Assembly: GCA_023453795.1 (NCBI GenBank)
Contig: JAEXSP010000044.1
Coordinates: 27,692 to 91,691, forward strand
Direction of reading: 5' to 3'
DNA: 64,000 nucleotides
From: Bacillota bacterium
GTDB lineage: Bacteria; Bacillota; Clostridia; Acetivibrionales; JAEXSP01
Numbering within the stretch: position 1 is the stretch's first letter; each line of letters begins with the position of its first letter. Made by a program: the position numbers and the translations under genes. The notes under the pieces are model-generated. The model did not search any database. It had not been told where the DNA came from and saw nothing but the letters and a program-made list of their open reading frames with translations. Positions 33,604 through 43,581 of the stretch are shown here, piece after piece.

Positions 33604-34587
33604 TCAATCCTCCTGAAGCTTCATAAGCATTACCTCTATGGAAAGTTGGAAATTGGCATTTTGTTTTATATTCCTGCGGGTTTCCTCGATAATTTCCATA
33701 TTCTTTGAAAGTTTAAGCATCGAGAACTCCTGCGCATTACTTAATATAATATCCTTTTTATCCGAATTAATCAATAGAATTTCATTACCTGAAGTTCTTG
33801 ATACCAGCATATCCCTGTAGACAAGGAGCATTATATCGAGAATATTGTCAATGCTGTTTTTGTTGGCTTCAAAATAGTCATATATGTCAAAAACACCTTC
33901 CAGCCCTGATTTGGCTAACCTGAATACTATCCCCATCGCATTATCCCTGAGTTGTCCGAATTCTTCAGATTCGGCAAGCTCCAAGGCATTTCCTATCACT
34001 CCATCAGAAAACGAAGCTATAAAGTCAATATTTCCAAGATTGCTTCCGAATCTTGACTGCAATAAACTACGGACCTCATCATAGTTATTTTTCCTGAAAT
34101 TGCATTTCTGAGTCCTGGATCGTATAGTTTCCAGCAAAGCATTTGCGTTATATGTCGTCAGCAGCAGCACTGCATAGGATGGCGGCTCTTCAAGGATTTT
34201 AAGAAGGCAATTCTGCGCCTGCACAGTCATTCTGTCCGAATCAGCTATGAGATAGACCTTCCTTTTGGAATACATCGGCTTGATAATTATATCGCTTTGG
34301 AGCTTCCTTATTTCCTCTATACTTATATTGGCATCCGCACTTTGCCCTATCATAAAAAAATCCGGATTGGAACCCATCTCCAGCATGCTGCAGGAAGGGC
34401 ATCCACAATTGCTGTCTTTACCGCTGCCCTGACATAGAAGCATCTGGGCAAATTCCCTTGCAACACTTTTTTTCCCGATGCCTCTTGGGCCGGTGAACAT
34501 ATAAGCATGTCCGATTCTATCTGATTCAATTGAGCCTTTGAGGCTCGAAATTATTTCCTTCTGTCCTATTATGCCTTTGAAATTCAT
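33604..34587 (-). CDS. holB: DNA polymerase III delta' subunit
   Basis: 327 residues, an AAA+ clamp-loader protein. GPRGIGKKSVA is the Walker A region; the zinc knuckle is CQGSGKDSNCGCPSCSML; NCLLKILEEPPSYAVLLL and ETIRSRTQKC are typical sensor segments. Belongs to the operon tmk-yaaR-holB-ricT. Confidence 0.94.
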   Translation of the reverse strand: MNFKGIIGQKEIISSLKGSIESDRIGHAYMFTGPRGIGKKSVAREFAQMLLCQGSGKDSNCGCPSCSMLEMGSNPDFFMIGQSADANISIEEIRKLQSDIIIKPMYSKRKVYLIADSDRMTVQAQNCLLKILEEPPSYAVLLLTTYNANALLETIRSRTQKCNFRKNNYDEVRSLLQSRFGSNLGNIDFIASFSDGVIGNALELAESEEFGQLRDNAMGIVFRLAKSGLEGVFDIYDYFEANKNSIDNILDIMLLVYRDMLVSRTSGNEILLINSDKKDIILSNAQEFSMLKLSKNMEIIEETRRNIKQNANFQLSIEVMLMKLQED

Positions 34588-34596
34588 ATCTGTCTC

Positions 34597-35049
34597 CTAC
34601 ATTACCATATCAAGAATCAGGCCTCTTATGTCATCAAGCCTTTGAAGTATCCCTATATGATCTTTTTCATCCTTAAGGACATCCTTTGTGAGCTCATCAA
34701 GCTGTATATTTATTTTCTTTACATTTGCATATGATTTATACCTTCCGCGCCTGTCCAGAAAGCTTTCCTTCGAAAATTTATGAGAATTTCCCACTGCCTC
34801 TCCCAAAAACTCGGAAATCAGATTCTTATATATCTTAAGTTCTCTTATATCCACCTTTTTTGACAGCTTTTCGCCCTGCTCAATTATTTTATTGACGAGC
34901 TCGTTTATCCTTTGGTCAAGTTCCTGATCCTCAACCTTTCTCAATTGGCTCTGGAAGCTCAGTTCCTTGTTTTCAGATACTTTCCTGTCGTCCTTCCCTT
35001 GGACTTCTACTGTGGTGGAAAGAGCATTTGAAGTTTCTCTTACTTTCAT
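34597..35049 (-). CDS. yaaR: YaaR family protein (DUF327)
   Basis: 150 residues from the ATG at 35049, eight bases behind GGAGA; a start five codons earlier has no ribosome site. FLDRRGRYKSYANVKKINIQ is the family's conserved core, the rest is helical. Function unknown; always in the tmk-holB neighbourhood. The yaaQ gene usually found between tmk and yaaR is missing. Confidence 0.87.
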   Translation of the reverse strand: MKVRETSNALSTTVEVQGKDDRKVSENKELSFQSQLRKVEDQELDQRINELVNKIIEQGEKLSKKVDIRELKIYKNLISEFLGEAVGNSHKFSKESFLDRRGRYKSYANVKKINIQLDELTKDVLKDEKDHIGILQRLDDIRGLILDMVM

Positions 35050-35142
35050 AGCATGTATCTCCATTCATGAAAAGTATATTGACCGATTATTATTCTTCAC
35101 ACCTTTTTATACTGTTCAACATAAACTAACCTTTTATTGCCC

Positions 35143-35763
35143 CTAAAACAATTTATCGAGCCAAATCTTAATATTTTCAGCTATTTCTCCGATACTTCTG
35201 CTGCTGTCAATTGATTTAATTCTGTCCGGGTATAACAAAGCCAGTTTTTTGTATCCTTCATATACCCGCAAATGGAAATCCATCTTTTCCTGCTCTATCC
35301 TGTCCGCTCCGGTTGATTCTATCCTTCTTTTTAAAGCAATCTCAGGGCTTATGTCAAAAAAGAAGGTTATATCCGGCTGAACCCCCTCAAGGGCTACCTG
35401 GTTTACAAGCTCTATCAGCTTAAGGTCAATGCCTCTTCCAAAGCCCTGATAGACATAGCTCGAATCAACAAACCTGTCGCATATAACAACCTTCCCTTGG
35501 TCTACAGCAGGCTTTATCACCTCAGATACATGCTGTGCCCTTGAAGCCGCATACAGAAGCATTTCAGCAGTCCTTGACATCTCTTTGTTATTTACGTCAA
35601 GGATAACCTCACGGATTTTCTCACTGATGCTCGTACCTCCGGGCTCCCTCGTAAAAACAGTTTGGTATCCCTTATCTTCTATATATTTCTTCATCAGCTT
35701 TATTTGTGTAGATTTGCCTGAGCCGTCGGTTCCTTCAACCGTAATAAACAAGCCCTTTTTCAT
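35143..35763 (-). CDS. tmk: Thymidylate kinase
   Basis: 206 residues; phosphorylates dTMP to dTDP. FITVEGTDGSGKSTQ is the P-loop, TREPGGTSISEKIR the DR(E)P motif, and CDRFVDSSYVYQGFGRG the substrate/lid region. First housekeeping nucleotide gene behind the decarboxylase, 43 bases away. Confidence 0.96.
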   Translation of the reverse strand: MKKGLFITVEGTDGSGKSTQIKLMKKYIEDKGYQTVFTREPGGTSISEKIREVILDVNNKEMSRTAEMLLYAASRAQHVSEVIKPAVDQGKVVICDRFVDSSYVYQGFGRGIDLKLIELVNQVALEGVQPDITFFFDISPEIALKRRIESTGADRIEQEKMDFHLRVYEGYKKLALLYPDRIKSIDSSRSIGEIAENIKIWLDKLF

Positions 35764-35806
35764 TTGTACCCTCCCCGAGTATTATCTATGCTGATATTAT
35801 ATCACA

Positions 35807-37222
35807 TCATTCAGCTGCCAGTATTTTCTCATTCTTCATCAAGCCGTTCACAATGCCTCCCGACTGTAATATGCCATTTATGTATTCAACTATTTCGGAA
35901 GTTATCAATTCGCCGGGGCATAGCACCGGAATTCCCGGAGGATATGGCGTCACTACAGATAAGCTGACTCTTCCGCAGGCGGAAGAAAGATCCATCTCAA
36001 TTCCGTTATATTTTCCGGTCTTATTAAGCTCGATCACCTGCTTAGGGATCGGAAGCTCACTAATAATTATATCGGCATTCGGGGGTTTATTCTTGATTTC
36101 TTTGCAAAGTCCCTCCAGTGCCGAATACAGCCTTTTAAAATGCTCTCGTCTGTCTGCGGTTGTTGAAATGCAGACAATATTACTCATATCCGACATTTCT
36201 ACCTGAACGCCAAATCTGCTTCTTAATATTTTTTCCGCCTCATATCCGGTAATGCCAAGCTTCCTGACATTGATCACAATACGTGTCCTGTCGATTTTCG
36301 CAGAGCCTGAATATTCCTCGTCGAGAAGTTTTAATCCTTTTAATTTATTGAGCTCAACTCCAAGCCATTTGATATTATCCAAAAGCTCCTCTAGAAGCTC
36401 ATTTCCCTTCTCCTGCATGATCGCCCTTGCAATATCGAGAAAGGCCATCAATATGTATGAAGGGCTGCTGGTTTCCAGCACGCTGAGCATATTTCCCAGT
36501 TTACCGGCATTAACACGGCTTGATTTTACATGGAGATATGCACCCTGGGTAAGAGCCGGAAGAGTCTTATGGGCGCTTTGGACACAAATGTCCGCTCCGC
36601 CCTGCATTGCACATACAGGGAGTTCCCTGTTAAAGATGAGATGCGCTCCATGGGCCTCATCTACCATCAATAGCTTACCATAGGAATGTGTTATTTCTGC
36701 GATACTTTCTATGTCCGAACAAATCCCGTAATAATTGGGTCTTGTAATCATAACTCCTACTGCATCCGGGTTTTTACGAAGTACTTTTTCAACATCGGAC
36801 GGTTTTATGTATGAAGTTATTCCGAATGAGCTGTCATACTCAGGTTTAATATACACCGGATTTGCACCTGCAAGCAGCAGTCCGTTAATTACCGACTTGT
36901 GACAATCTCTTGAAACAATGACCTTGTCTCCATAACTGCAGACAGACATAAGCATGGCATGGATTCCGCATGTTGACCCATTTACAAGGAAAAATGTCTC
37001 ATCTGCATCAAAAACACTCGCTGCCAGATTTTGTGCTTCCATTATGCTTCCGTTTGCCTGGTGCAGATTGTCGGTTCCCGGTATTTCTGTAAGATCAAGC
37101 CTTACAAGCTCCTTTAAAAACAACTCCGGAATACCCCTTCCGAGCTTGTGTCCTGGCATATGAAAGGGAAGCGGGTTTGAATCTATGTATTCTTTTATAC
37201 AATTATATATTGGAATGTTCAA
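35807..37222 (-). CDS. Orn/Lys/Arg decarboxylase family protein (YaaO/SpeA-like)
   Basis: 471 residues, fold-type I PLP enzyme of the short group III decarboxylase. MPGHKLGRG, MLMSVCSYGDKVIVSRDCHKS, VDEAHGAH and the PLP lysine in QSAHKTLPALTQ are present. The short form lacks the N-terminal wing of the inducible enterobacterial enzymes. It makes a polyamine or precursor by decarboxylating arginine, ornithine or lysine; the exact amino acid cannot be read. Same position next to tmk as yaaO in Bacillus. Confidence 0.92.
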   Translation of the reverse strand: MNIPIYNCIKEYIDSNPLPFHMPGHKLGRGIPELFLKELVRLDLTEIPGTDNLHQANGSIMEAQNLAASVFDADETFFLVNGSTCGIHAMLMSVCSYGDKVIVSRDCHKSVINGLLLAGANPVYIKPEYDSSFGITSYIKPSDVEKVLRKNPDAVGVMITRPNYYGICSDIESIAEITHSYGKLLMVDEAHGAHLIFNRELPVCAMQGGADICVQSAHKTLPALTQGAYLHVKSSRVNAGKLGNMLSVLETSSPSYILMAFLDIARAIMQEKGNELLEELLDNIKWLGVELNKLKGLKLLDEEYSGSAKIDRTRIVINVRKLGITGYEAEKILRSRFGVQVEMSDMSNIVCISTTADRREHFKRLYSALEGLCKEIKNKPPNADIIISELPIPKQVIELNKTGKYNGIEMDLSSACGRVSLSVVTPYPPGIPVLCPGELITSEIVEYINGILQSGGIVNGLMKNEKILAAE

Positions 37223-37315
37223 CTTTTTTATTCAAATCCCCCTAACAATATGCGTTATACAATATCAATTTTATCATATACATCCGGGATAAAAAAAGAG
37301 TTATCAAAAAAGAAA

Positions 37316-37335
37316 AACCCGGGATTAACCGGGTT
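37316..37335 (-). terminator. Terminator behind the chemoreceptor gene
   Basis: AACCCGG-TTAATC-CCGGGTT followed by TTTC and T/A-rich sequence, 17 bases after the stop codon on the minus strand. Confidence 0.8.
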
Positions 37336-37352
37336 CTCTGGTTTACAACTTA

Positions 37353-39041
37353 TTATATCCTGAATTTCTTGGTGCTTTCCATTAGATTTCCTGCCATATC
37401 AGCAAGCTCGCCAATTAAGTGGGTAACATGCTGGGTAGCCGCTGTTTGTTGTTCGGACGAAGCGGCAACCTCCTGAGTTCCTGCAGCAATCTCCTCAGCC
37501 GTGCCTGCTATAGTTTCAATTTCATTGCTTGCATTTTCAGCATTCCTGCTTAATGCCTGAGAGGAAGCAGTAATAGTATCAATATTACCGGTTATGGTCA
37601 TTACTGTCTCATAAATATCTTTAAATGCAGCTTCTGTTTCCTTTAAAGCTTCTTCCTGTTCATTTACTGCCGCAATCGCACTATCCATCTCAACTGATGT
37701 TTCCTTCACATCAATTTGAATAGCATTAATCAGCTCTCCAATTTTCACAACCGATATTTTCGACTGTTCGGCAAGCTTTCTGATTTCTTCAGAAACAACC
37801 GCGAAGCCCCTGCCTTGTTCTCCTGCACGTGCAGCCTCTATTGCGGCATTTAAAGACAACAAATTGGTTTGTTCCGCTATACCCTTTATTACCTCAAGGA
37901 TTTGCCCTATCTCCTCCGACTTCTCTGAAAGCTGGCTGACGGAATTTGCAACCTTGACGGAGACCTGCTTGCTCATATCCATCTTAACCCTTTGGTGGCT
38001 GACGGATGCTTCCCCTTCATTAACCATTTCTTTTGCTTTTTCTGCAAGTTCTTGTGCCTCTCTTATATCTACAGTAACTTTTTTCAATTGATGCACTATG
38101 CCGGATATCTGCTCATTTCCCTTTTCCGTAGACTGTGCTTGGTCTGTAGCACCTTTGGCAAGCTCTCCAACCGTCACTGAAACCTGTTCTGTAACTCTGC
38201 TGACTTCAGTCAGGTTTTCAAGCATCTCATCTGTTTTTCCTTTTACTTCTTCACTTGCTTGCTTTGTTTCGCTAATCAGTTCGCTTACTCTTTCTATCAT
38301 ATGATTGACATTATCAATAATTTCGCCGATTTCATCATTGCTCCTGATGTCGATCTTCACTTTAAAATTGCCTAAAGAGACCTGTTTCAAGGCTTCCTGC
38401 ACTTTTTTTATGTTTTTTATGATAACTCCTACAACTAAAAACAATAGAACAAATCCAGCAGCCGTTGCAGCTGCAATAATTGCTATTACCTGAAGCTTCA
38501 CCTTGCTGACCATGTCTTTTACAAAGCTTTTCTGCACACCTACAAAATATATTCCTACCACTTTACCGTCTTTATCTTTTAAAGGCGTGTACCTCGTTTC
38601 ACACCTGCTGCCTGCTACATCCACTTCACCCTTATATTCAAGGCCCTTTTTCAGAACAGTATCTGCAACAGTTTCAGATACCTTGGTTCCCACTGCACGC
38701 TTTCCGTCATCCCCAATTACATTTGTTGACACCCTGGTATCCATTTGAAATATAGTAGCGAAGGAATCCGTCTGCTTTTTCACTTCGTCCACAAAGCTAA
38801 AATCATTATTTATTAATTTATCGCCTTTATATAACTGATCATTTTTAATCGACCAATCGCCCGGGTATTTTTCATCCAAAAGCCTATAGCTGATTTTAAT
38901 GTCAGAATCAAGCTTATCCTGCACTCCATACAAAGCCAGCTTGTTCATTTCCCTATCCACAACAAAGAATATAGCAGAACCCAACAAAACCAAAGTCAGA
39001 ATAAACATTCCCAGAAGCTTCCATTTTAGTTTGATTTTCAT
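37353..39041 (-). CDS. Methyl-accepting chemotaxis protein with extracellular Cache-like domain
   Basis: 562 residues. First membrane helix about 8-28, an extracellular single-Cache-like sensor (about 30-180; GLEYKGEVDVAGSRCETRYTPLKDKDG is its typical second half), second helix about 182-206, HAMP (about 207-260), and the cytoplasmic signalling domain with the hairpin tip EIGQILEVIKGIAEQTNLLSL-NAAIEAARAGEQGRGFAVV (split here). Ligand unknown. Monocistronic. Confidence 0.95.
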   Translation of the reverse strand: MKIKLKWKLLGMFILTLVLLGSAIFFVVDREMNKLALYGVQDKLDSDIKISYRLLDEKYPGDWSIKNDQLYKGDKLINNDFSFVDEVKKQTDSFATIFQMDTRVSTNVIGDDGKRAVGTKVSETVADTVLKKGLEYKGEVDVAGSRCETRYTPLKDKDGKVVGIYFVGVQKSFVKDMVSKVKLQVIAIIAAATAAGFVLLFLVVGVIIKNIKKVQEALKQVSLGNFKVKIDIRSNDEIGEIIDNVNHMIERVSELISETKQASEEVKGKTDEMLENLTEVSRVTEQVSVTVGELAKGATDQAQSTEKGNEQISGIVHQLKKVTVDIREAQELAEKAKEMVNEGEASVSHQRVKMDMSKQVSVKVANSVSQLSEKSEEIGQILEVIKGIAEQTNLLSLNAAIEAARAGEQGRGFAVVSEEIRKLAEQSKISVVKIGELINAIQIDVKETSVEMDSAIAAVNEQEEALKETEAAFKDIYETVMTITGNIDTITASSQALSRNAENASNEIETIAGTAEEIAAGTQEVAASSEQQTAATQHVTHLIGELADMAGNLMESTKKFRI

Positions 39042-39256
39042 TTTTGCTACTTCCTTTCAATATGAAAATTTATTTTACATAAAATCGTATAAGATGAGCA
39101 ATTTATCTTATTTTGAATCTGAGATTTTTGTAGTTTTAAACAATATATAATTCTAGATTAATTAACATTTCCCTTCTTTTTTTTACATGTATTTTTTTCC
39201 GTGACTAATCGGAATCAATGTTATATAATTTTAAAAAAGTACAGAGGAGCTGCAGC

Positions 39257-39931
39257 ATGAGTTATCTACTGATTTGGGATATAGACGGCACATTGATTCA
39301 AGGACGCGGAATAGGAAGAAGGGCAATGGAAAAAGCATTTTCAGAGCTTTTCGGTATAACTGATGCGCTCAAAGGTGTTGAGATGGCCGGAATGTTGGAT
39401 TCCGTCATTTTAAGGAATGCTTTCAGACTTCACAGTCTTGACGAAAAATATTATGATGCATTTAAAATAAAATACCTCCATTACCTTGAATTTGAGATAT
39501 CGCAGCTTGATTACAATATTGATGCACCGGGAATTCTCAATCTGCTGAAAAAACTCGACTCACAACCCGGGTTTTTTAATGCTTTAGGGACAGGCAATTT
39601 GGAGAAAGGCGCCCGGATTAAGCTGTCTAAACATGACATGAATAGTTTCTTTCCGACAGGAGGCTTTGGTGATGAACTCAGTGAACGCTGGCAGGTTATT
39701 GAAAAGGCAGCAACTAATTCATCCCACTTCCACAACATCGATTTCTATGCCGATGAAATATTTGTTATAGGCGATACGCCAAGAGATGTTGAGTGCGGCA
39801 AAAAGCTCGGCTATAAAACTATCTCAGTCGCTACCGGAATGCACAGCGTTTCGGAGCTCATTAGCTGCTCGGCTGATTATGTTTTTGAAGATTTAACGGA
39901 TGACAGTAGGTTTTTTAATATTTTCAAATAA
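39257..39931 (+). CDS. HAD-superfamily hydrolase (phosphoglycolate phosphatase-like)
   Basis: 224 residues; ATG at 39257 with GAGGAG upstream (an upstream in-frame ATG has none). DIDGTL holds the nucleophile and acid aspartates, LGTGNLEKG the second motif, and GDTPRDVECGKKLG the Mg-binding fourth motif. The helical cap makes it a subclass I phosphatase on a small phosphate ester. Substrate unknown; stands alone between chemoreceptor and malic enzyme. Confidence 0.9.
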   Translation: MSYLLIWDIDGTLIQGRGIGRRAMEKAFSELFGITDALKGVEMAGMLDSVILRNAFRLHSLDEKYYDAFKIKYLHYLEFEISQLDYNIDAPGILNLLKKLDSQPGFFNALGTGNLEKGARIKLSKHDMNSFFPTGGFGDELSERWQVIEKAATNSSHFHNIDFYADEIFVIGDTPRDVECGKKLGYKTISVATGMHSVSELISCSADYVFEDLTDDSRFFNIFK

Positions 39932-39992
39932 AATATCATAGACCATAATTATATCAAAAGAACATGTTCAGAATATTTGACTTATAAGAGCC

Positions 39993-40038
39993 AAAAAACT
40001 GCCACAGGATATTGAATAATTCCCCGTGGCAGTTTTTT
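39993..40038. terminator. Bidirectional terminator between the HAD gene and malic enzyme
   Basis: AAAAAACTGCCAC and GTGGCAGTTTTTT form a 13-base stem around a 20-base loop. Both convergent genes end beside it. Confidence 0.9.
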
Positions 40039-40062
40039 ATTTTGTATAATTAACTCTTGGTA

Positions 40063-41235
40063 TTATATTCTTGCAACTCCGGAATCCCTTGCAGCTTTAG
40101 CTACTGCTTCTGCAACTGTCTTGCCTACTCTTGGATCAAACGGAGCAGGAATTACATAATCAGCTTTAAGTTCTTCATCACTTACAAGTGATGCTATAGC
40201 CTTGGCTGCAGCAATCTTCATTTCGTCATTTATATCGCTTGCTCTTACATCAAGAGCACCTCTGAACAAACCAGGGAATGCGAGAACGTTATTGATCTGG
40301 TTTGCAAAGTCTGAACGGCCTGTTCCAACAACAGCTGCTCCTGCTTCTATAGCTTCATCAGGCATAATTTCAGGAGTTGGGTTTGCCATAGCGAAAATCA
40401 TAGGATCTTTTGCCATAGTCTTAACCATTTCCTTGGTGAGCATTCCTGCTGCCGATACGCCTATAAATACATCTGCTCCTACAACAACATCTTTTAAGAG
40501 GCCCTTTTTCATATGGAGATTGGATATCTTAGCCATTTCAGCTTTTTCGGCATTCAGATTATCTCTTCCTTCATATATAGCACCCTTTGTATCGCAGAGG
40601 ATAACCTTTTTCAAGCCCAAGGACATCAAAAGTTTTGTTATAGCTATACCTGCAGCTCCTGACCCATTAACAACAGCTTCGATGTCTTCTATTTTCTTTT
40701 TAGTCAGCTTCAATGCATTCAGCATTGCAGCAACTGTAACAATAGCAGTTCCATGCTGGTCATCATGGAAAATCGGGATATCGCATTCTTCCTTGAGTCT
40801 TCTTTCGATCTCAAAACATCTTGGTGCCGAGATATCTTCCAGATTGACTCCGCCGAAGCTTCCTGCAAGCAATTTTACTGTGTTGACGATATCATCAACA
40901 TTCTTTGACCTTATGCAAAGAGGGAAAGCATCAACATCTCCAAAGGTTTTAAACAATACGCATTTACCTTCCATAACAGGCATTCCTGCTTCAGGTCCTA
41001 TGTCACCAAGACCGAGTACTGCTGTTCCATCAGTTACAACTGCAACAAGATTCCACCTTCTGGTTAAAGAATAAGAAAGATCAACATCCTTCTGTATAGC
41101 CAAACAGGGTTCAGCTACTCCCGGTGTGTAAGCAAGTGAAAGATCTTCCTTGGTTTTTACAGGAACAGTGCTGATAACTTCGATCTTGCCCTTCCATTCA
41201 CCATGTTTTTTAAGTGATTCTTCTCTGTAATTCAT
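40063..41235 (-). CDS. Malic enzyme (malate dehydrogenase, decarboxylating)
   Basis: 390 residues; ATG at 41235 with GGAGG seven bases upstream gives MNYREESLKKHGEW. Short bacterial type. SLAYTPGVAEPC with the catalytic Tyr, IFHDDQHGTAIVT with the metal aspartates, and NGSGAAGIAITKLL for NAD(P) are intact. It converts malate to pyruvate and CO2. With PEPCK in the window it can complete the PEP-to-pyruvate malate shunt. Gap of 37 bases from coaX. Confidence 0.95.
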   Translation of the reverse strand: MNYREESLKKHGEWKGKIEVISTVPVKTKEDLSLAYTPGVAEPCLAIQKDVDLSYSLTRRWNLVAVVTDGTAVLGLGDIGPEAGMPVMEGKCVLFKTFGDVDAFPLCIRSKNVDDIVNTVKLLAGSFGGVNLEDISAPRCFEIERRLKEECDIPIFHDDQHGTAIVTVAAMLNALKLTKKKIEDIEAVVNGSGAAGIAITKLLMSLGLKKVILCDTKGAIYEGRDNLNAEKAEMAKISNLHMKKGLLKDVVVGADVFIGVSAAGMLTKEMVKTMAKDPMIFAMANPTPEIMPDEAIEAGAAVVGTGRSDFANQINNVLAFPGLFRGALDVRASDINDEMKIAAAKAIASLVSDEELKADYVIPAPFDPRVGKTVAEAVAKAARDSGVARI

Positions 41236-41272
41236 AATACAAACCTCCATATATTTAAGTTATTTTTAAATC

Positions 41273-42043
41273 TCACTGTTTATTTCTTTCATATATGATT
41301 CTCAGTCCATCCAGCGTAAGGAGACCGTTAATTTCATCAATCATGCTTGATTCGCCTGCAATAAGCCTGGCCAGGCCCCCGGTAGCAACAACCTTGATGT
41401 TATCCTCTTTCATTTCCTTTTTCATTTTCGCTACTATGTAATCTACTTGTCCTATGTGTCCGAAAATTATTCCGGACTGAAGGTTTGCAATCGTGCTCCG
41501 GCCTATGACCGATTCGGGTTTGACCAGTTCTATTTTAGGAAGCTTGGCTGTCTTTTGAAAAAGTGCGTCAGCAGCAATCTTTACTCCCGGGCAGATAGCC
41601 CCTCCCAAATATTCCCCTTTTGAGGTTACGGCTTCAAACTTGGTTGCAGTTCCGAAATCGACTATGATCACAGGCCCGCCATACAGTTCATATCCTGCAA
41701 CAGCATTAACAATCCTGTCAGCACCTACTTCTCTTGGGTTTTCATACTTAATGTTTATGCCGGTTTTAATACCGGGCCCTACAATAATAGGATCAATATT
41801 GAAATATTTCTTGATTGCATGATCAAGAGAGTACATTATTTGCGGTACAACCGAGCCTATAATGACGGCTTCAACTTTTTCCTTTTCCAGTTTCCAATTG
41901 TAAAAAAGACTCACAATAAACATTCCGAATTCATCCGAAGCCTTTTCCTTATCTGTACCCATCCTCCAATGCTGCAGCAGCTTCTTGCCCTCATAAACGC
42001 CCAGCACAATATTGGTATTCCCCACATCCATAACTAATATCAT
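41273..42043 (-). CDS. coaX: Type III pantothenate kinase
   Basis: 256 residues, ASKHA fold. MDVGNTNIVLGVY is the phosphate-1 loop, NPREVGADRIVNA the substrate motif, VDFGTATKFEAV the phosphate-2 loop and ATGGLARLI the adenosine motif. First step of coenzyme A synthesis. Commonly next to birA, which follows upstream at some distance. Confidence 0.95.
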   Translation of the reverse strand: MILVMDVGNTNIVLGVYEGKKLLQHWRMGTDKEKASDEFGMFIVSLFYNWKLEKEKVEAVIIGSVVPQIMYSLDHAIKKYFNIDPIIVGPGIKTGINIKYENPREVGADRIVNAVAGYELYGGPVIIVDFGTATKFEAVTSKGEYLGGAICPGVKIAADALFQKTAKLPKIELVKPESVIGRSTIANLQSGIIFGHIGQVDYIVAKMKKEMKEDNIKVVATGGLARLIAGESSMIDEINGLLTLDGLRIIYERNKQ

Positions 42044-42185
42044 AAATAATTACACCTTCTTGGTTAAAGAAATCTTAAGTTTTTTGAATCGTAGGTATTC
42101 ATCCTTAACAGCAAAGATGTAATAAAGCTGTTAACATAAACAACTGATTCTACTTGAAGTTAAATAATTGTGCTGTTGTCAATGA

Positions 42186-42617
42186 CTATAATCCCAGCCT
42201 CATCGTCTTTATTTCTTTGATTTCAAGCTCAATTTCCTTCTCAATTCTTACAATGTCAGCCTTTATATCTTCGGTAGTTTCTTCTGCTCTCACCCTGCTC
42301 TGATACCGCTGGTACGTTTGGCCTGAATGGCCCTGACCCTGCGTTTGCCTTGAAGCATTGTCACGATAATAGCCCCTGTGTTCTCTTTCCCTCTGCTGAC
42401 CGTTATCTCTCGGTTGGCTGTTATCCCTCTGTGTTTCTTTTGACTGATTGTTTTCCCTTGGGTTTTCTCTTGGTTCGCTGTTCTCCCTTGTCTGACTGTT
42501 GTCCCTGGCTTGATTTTGATAGGTTCTGTGTGCTTGCCCCTGGGCATTATTGCGGCTTTGATTTGAATAGCCGTTCTGGTTATTGTTTCTTCTTGGAGAT
42601 TCATTCTTATTAATCAT
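42186..42617 (-). CDS. Gln/Asn/Arg-rich disordered protein with C-terminal helix
   Basis: 143 residues. Residues 1-105 are low-complexity Gln, Asn, Arg, Ser (RENNQSKETQRDNSQPRDNG and similar) with degenerate repeats and no hydrophobic core, so intrinsically disordered. The last 33 residues (EETTEDIKADIVRIEKEIEL onward) are a charged coiled-coil-like helix. Ribosome site AGGGGG precedes the ATG. It lies 21 bases behind the amidohydrolase gene. Function unknown; a nucleic-acid-binding or phase-separating role is only suggested by composition. Confidence 0.65.
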   Translation of the reverse strand: MINKNESPRRNNNQNGYSNQSRNNAQGQAHRTYQNQARDNSQTRENSEPRENPRENNQSKETQRDNSQPRDNGQQREREHRGYYRDNASRQTQGQGHSGQTYQRYQSRVRAEETTEDIKADIVRIEKEIELEIKEIKTMRLGL

Positions 42618-42638
42618 TTTCTTCCCCCTATCAGGTTG

Positions 42639-43427
42639 TTACAAATTTAGGAGTTCTTTCGCATTTAATCCGAGTATCGCCTTTTCAGCGTCCTCGCTAA
42701 GTTTCAGTGCCTTTAGCTTTTTTATTTCCTCTTCCTGGTCGGACCAGGGAGAGTCTGTCGCAAAAAGTATCTTCTTATAGCCATGGTTATTAATTATTCT
42801 TAGCATCTGTTCATTGTTTATTCTTCCTAAACAATAGGATGTATCCAAATAAATATTTTTGCCCCCAAGCAAGCGTTCCACATCATCCCAGTATGAGTAC
42901 CCGCCCATATGGGCAGCAACCCATTTCCCGTCGGGAAAGGCTTCCAACAGCTTTGCCAATCTGTCAGGTGTACAATGGTATGGTGCCGGAAGTCCAATAT
43001 CAACTCCTGCATGGAATATAACTGTCATATCCATTTTAAATGCCATTTCATAAATAGGCAGCATTCTTTTCTCATCTACATAAAACAACTGGTAGTCAGG
43101 GTGGAATTTAACCCCCCTTATGCCAAGCTGCTTCAATCTTACAAATTCAGCTTTCCAATCAAGATAATCAGGATGTATACTTCCGAATGAAATAATCTGT
43201 TTATCCTGTACCTCTGCAGCCCAGGTGTTAACTTTTTCAGTCTGCGAAGGTTTCGTTGCAATCGAAAGCACCACCGAATGATCTACACCGGCTTTTTTCA
43301 TCGATTCTTTTATATTGCTTACCGTGCCGTTAAGCCTGGGTGGAGTACCGGCTCTCTCTGCAAGTTCAGATACAGCCCTTGCTGCCAGTCCATCCGGGAA
43401 GCAATGCACGTGAAAATCTATTACCAT
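42639..43427 (-). CDS. Amidohydrolase family protein (Amidohydro_2-like)
   Basis: 262 residues of a TIM-barrel metal hydrolase. MVIDFHVHCFPDG (HxH), GVKFHPDYQLF, VIFHAGVD, AAHMGGYSYWDD and FATDSPWSD give the metal and catalytic residues in order. This group includes decarboxylases and lactonases such as 4-oxalomesaconate hydratase relatives. Substrate unknown. Confidence 0.87.
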   Translation of the reverse strand: MVIDFHVHCFPDGLAARAVSELAERAGTPPRLNGTVSNIKESMKKAGVDHSVVLSIATKPSQTEKVNTWAAEVQDKQIISFGSIHPDYLDWKAEFVRLKQLGIRGVKFHPDYQLFYVDEKRMLPIYEMAFKMDMTVIFHAGVDIGLPAPYHCTPDRLAKLLEAFPDGKWVAAHMGGYSYWDDVERLLGGKNIYLDTSYCLGRINNEQMLRIINNHGYKKILFATDSPWSDQEEEIKKLKALKLSEDAEKAILGLNAKELLNL

Positions 43428-43581
43428 TCTACCAACTCCAGCAAAAACACTTCACTACCGTCCTGCAATAGCTACAAAATACAATTTACTCTTTTATTAT
43501 TAGTCTGTCTACTGCCTATACAATTCTTTTATGTTAATTTTTCATTATTTAATGAATCTGTTACAAATCTTAAGCTTTCAT

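Noticed and set aside
40202..41074. Long forward open frame (290 codons) opposite malic enzyme
   Set aside because: It is the complement of a clearly conserved gene, has Ser/Pro/Ile-rich shadow composition and no ribosome site.
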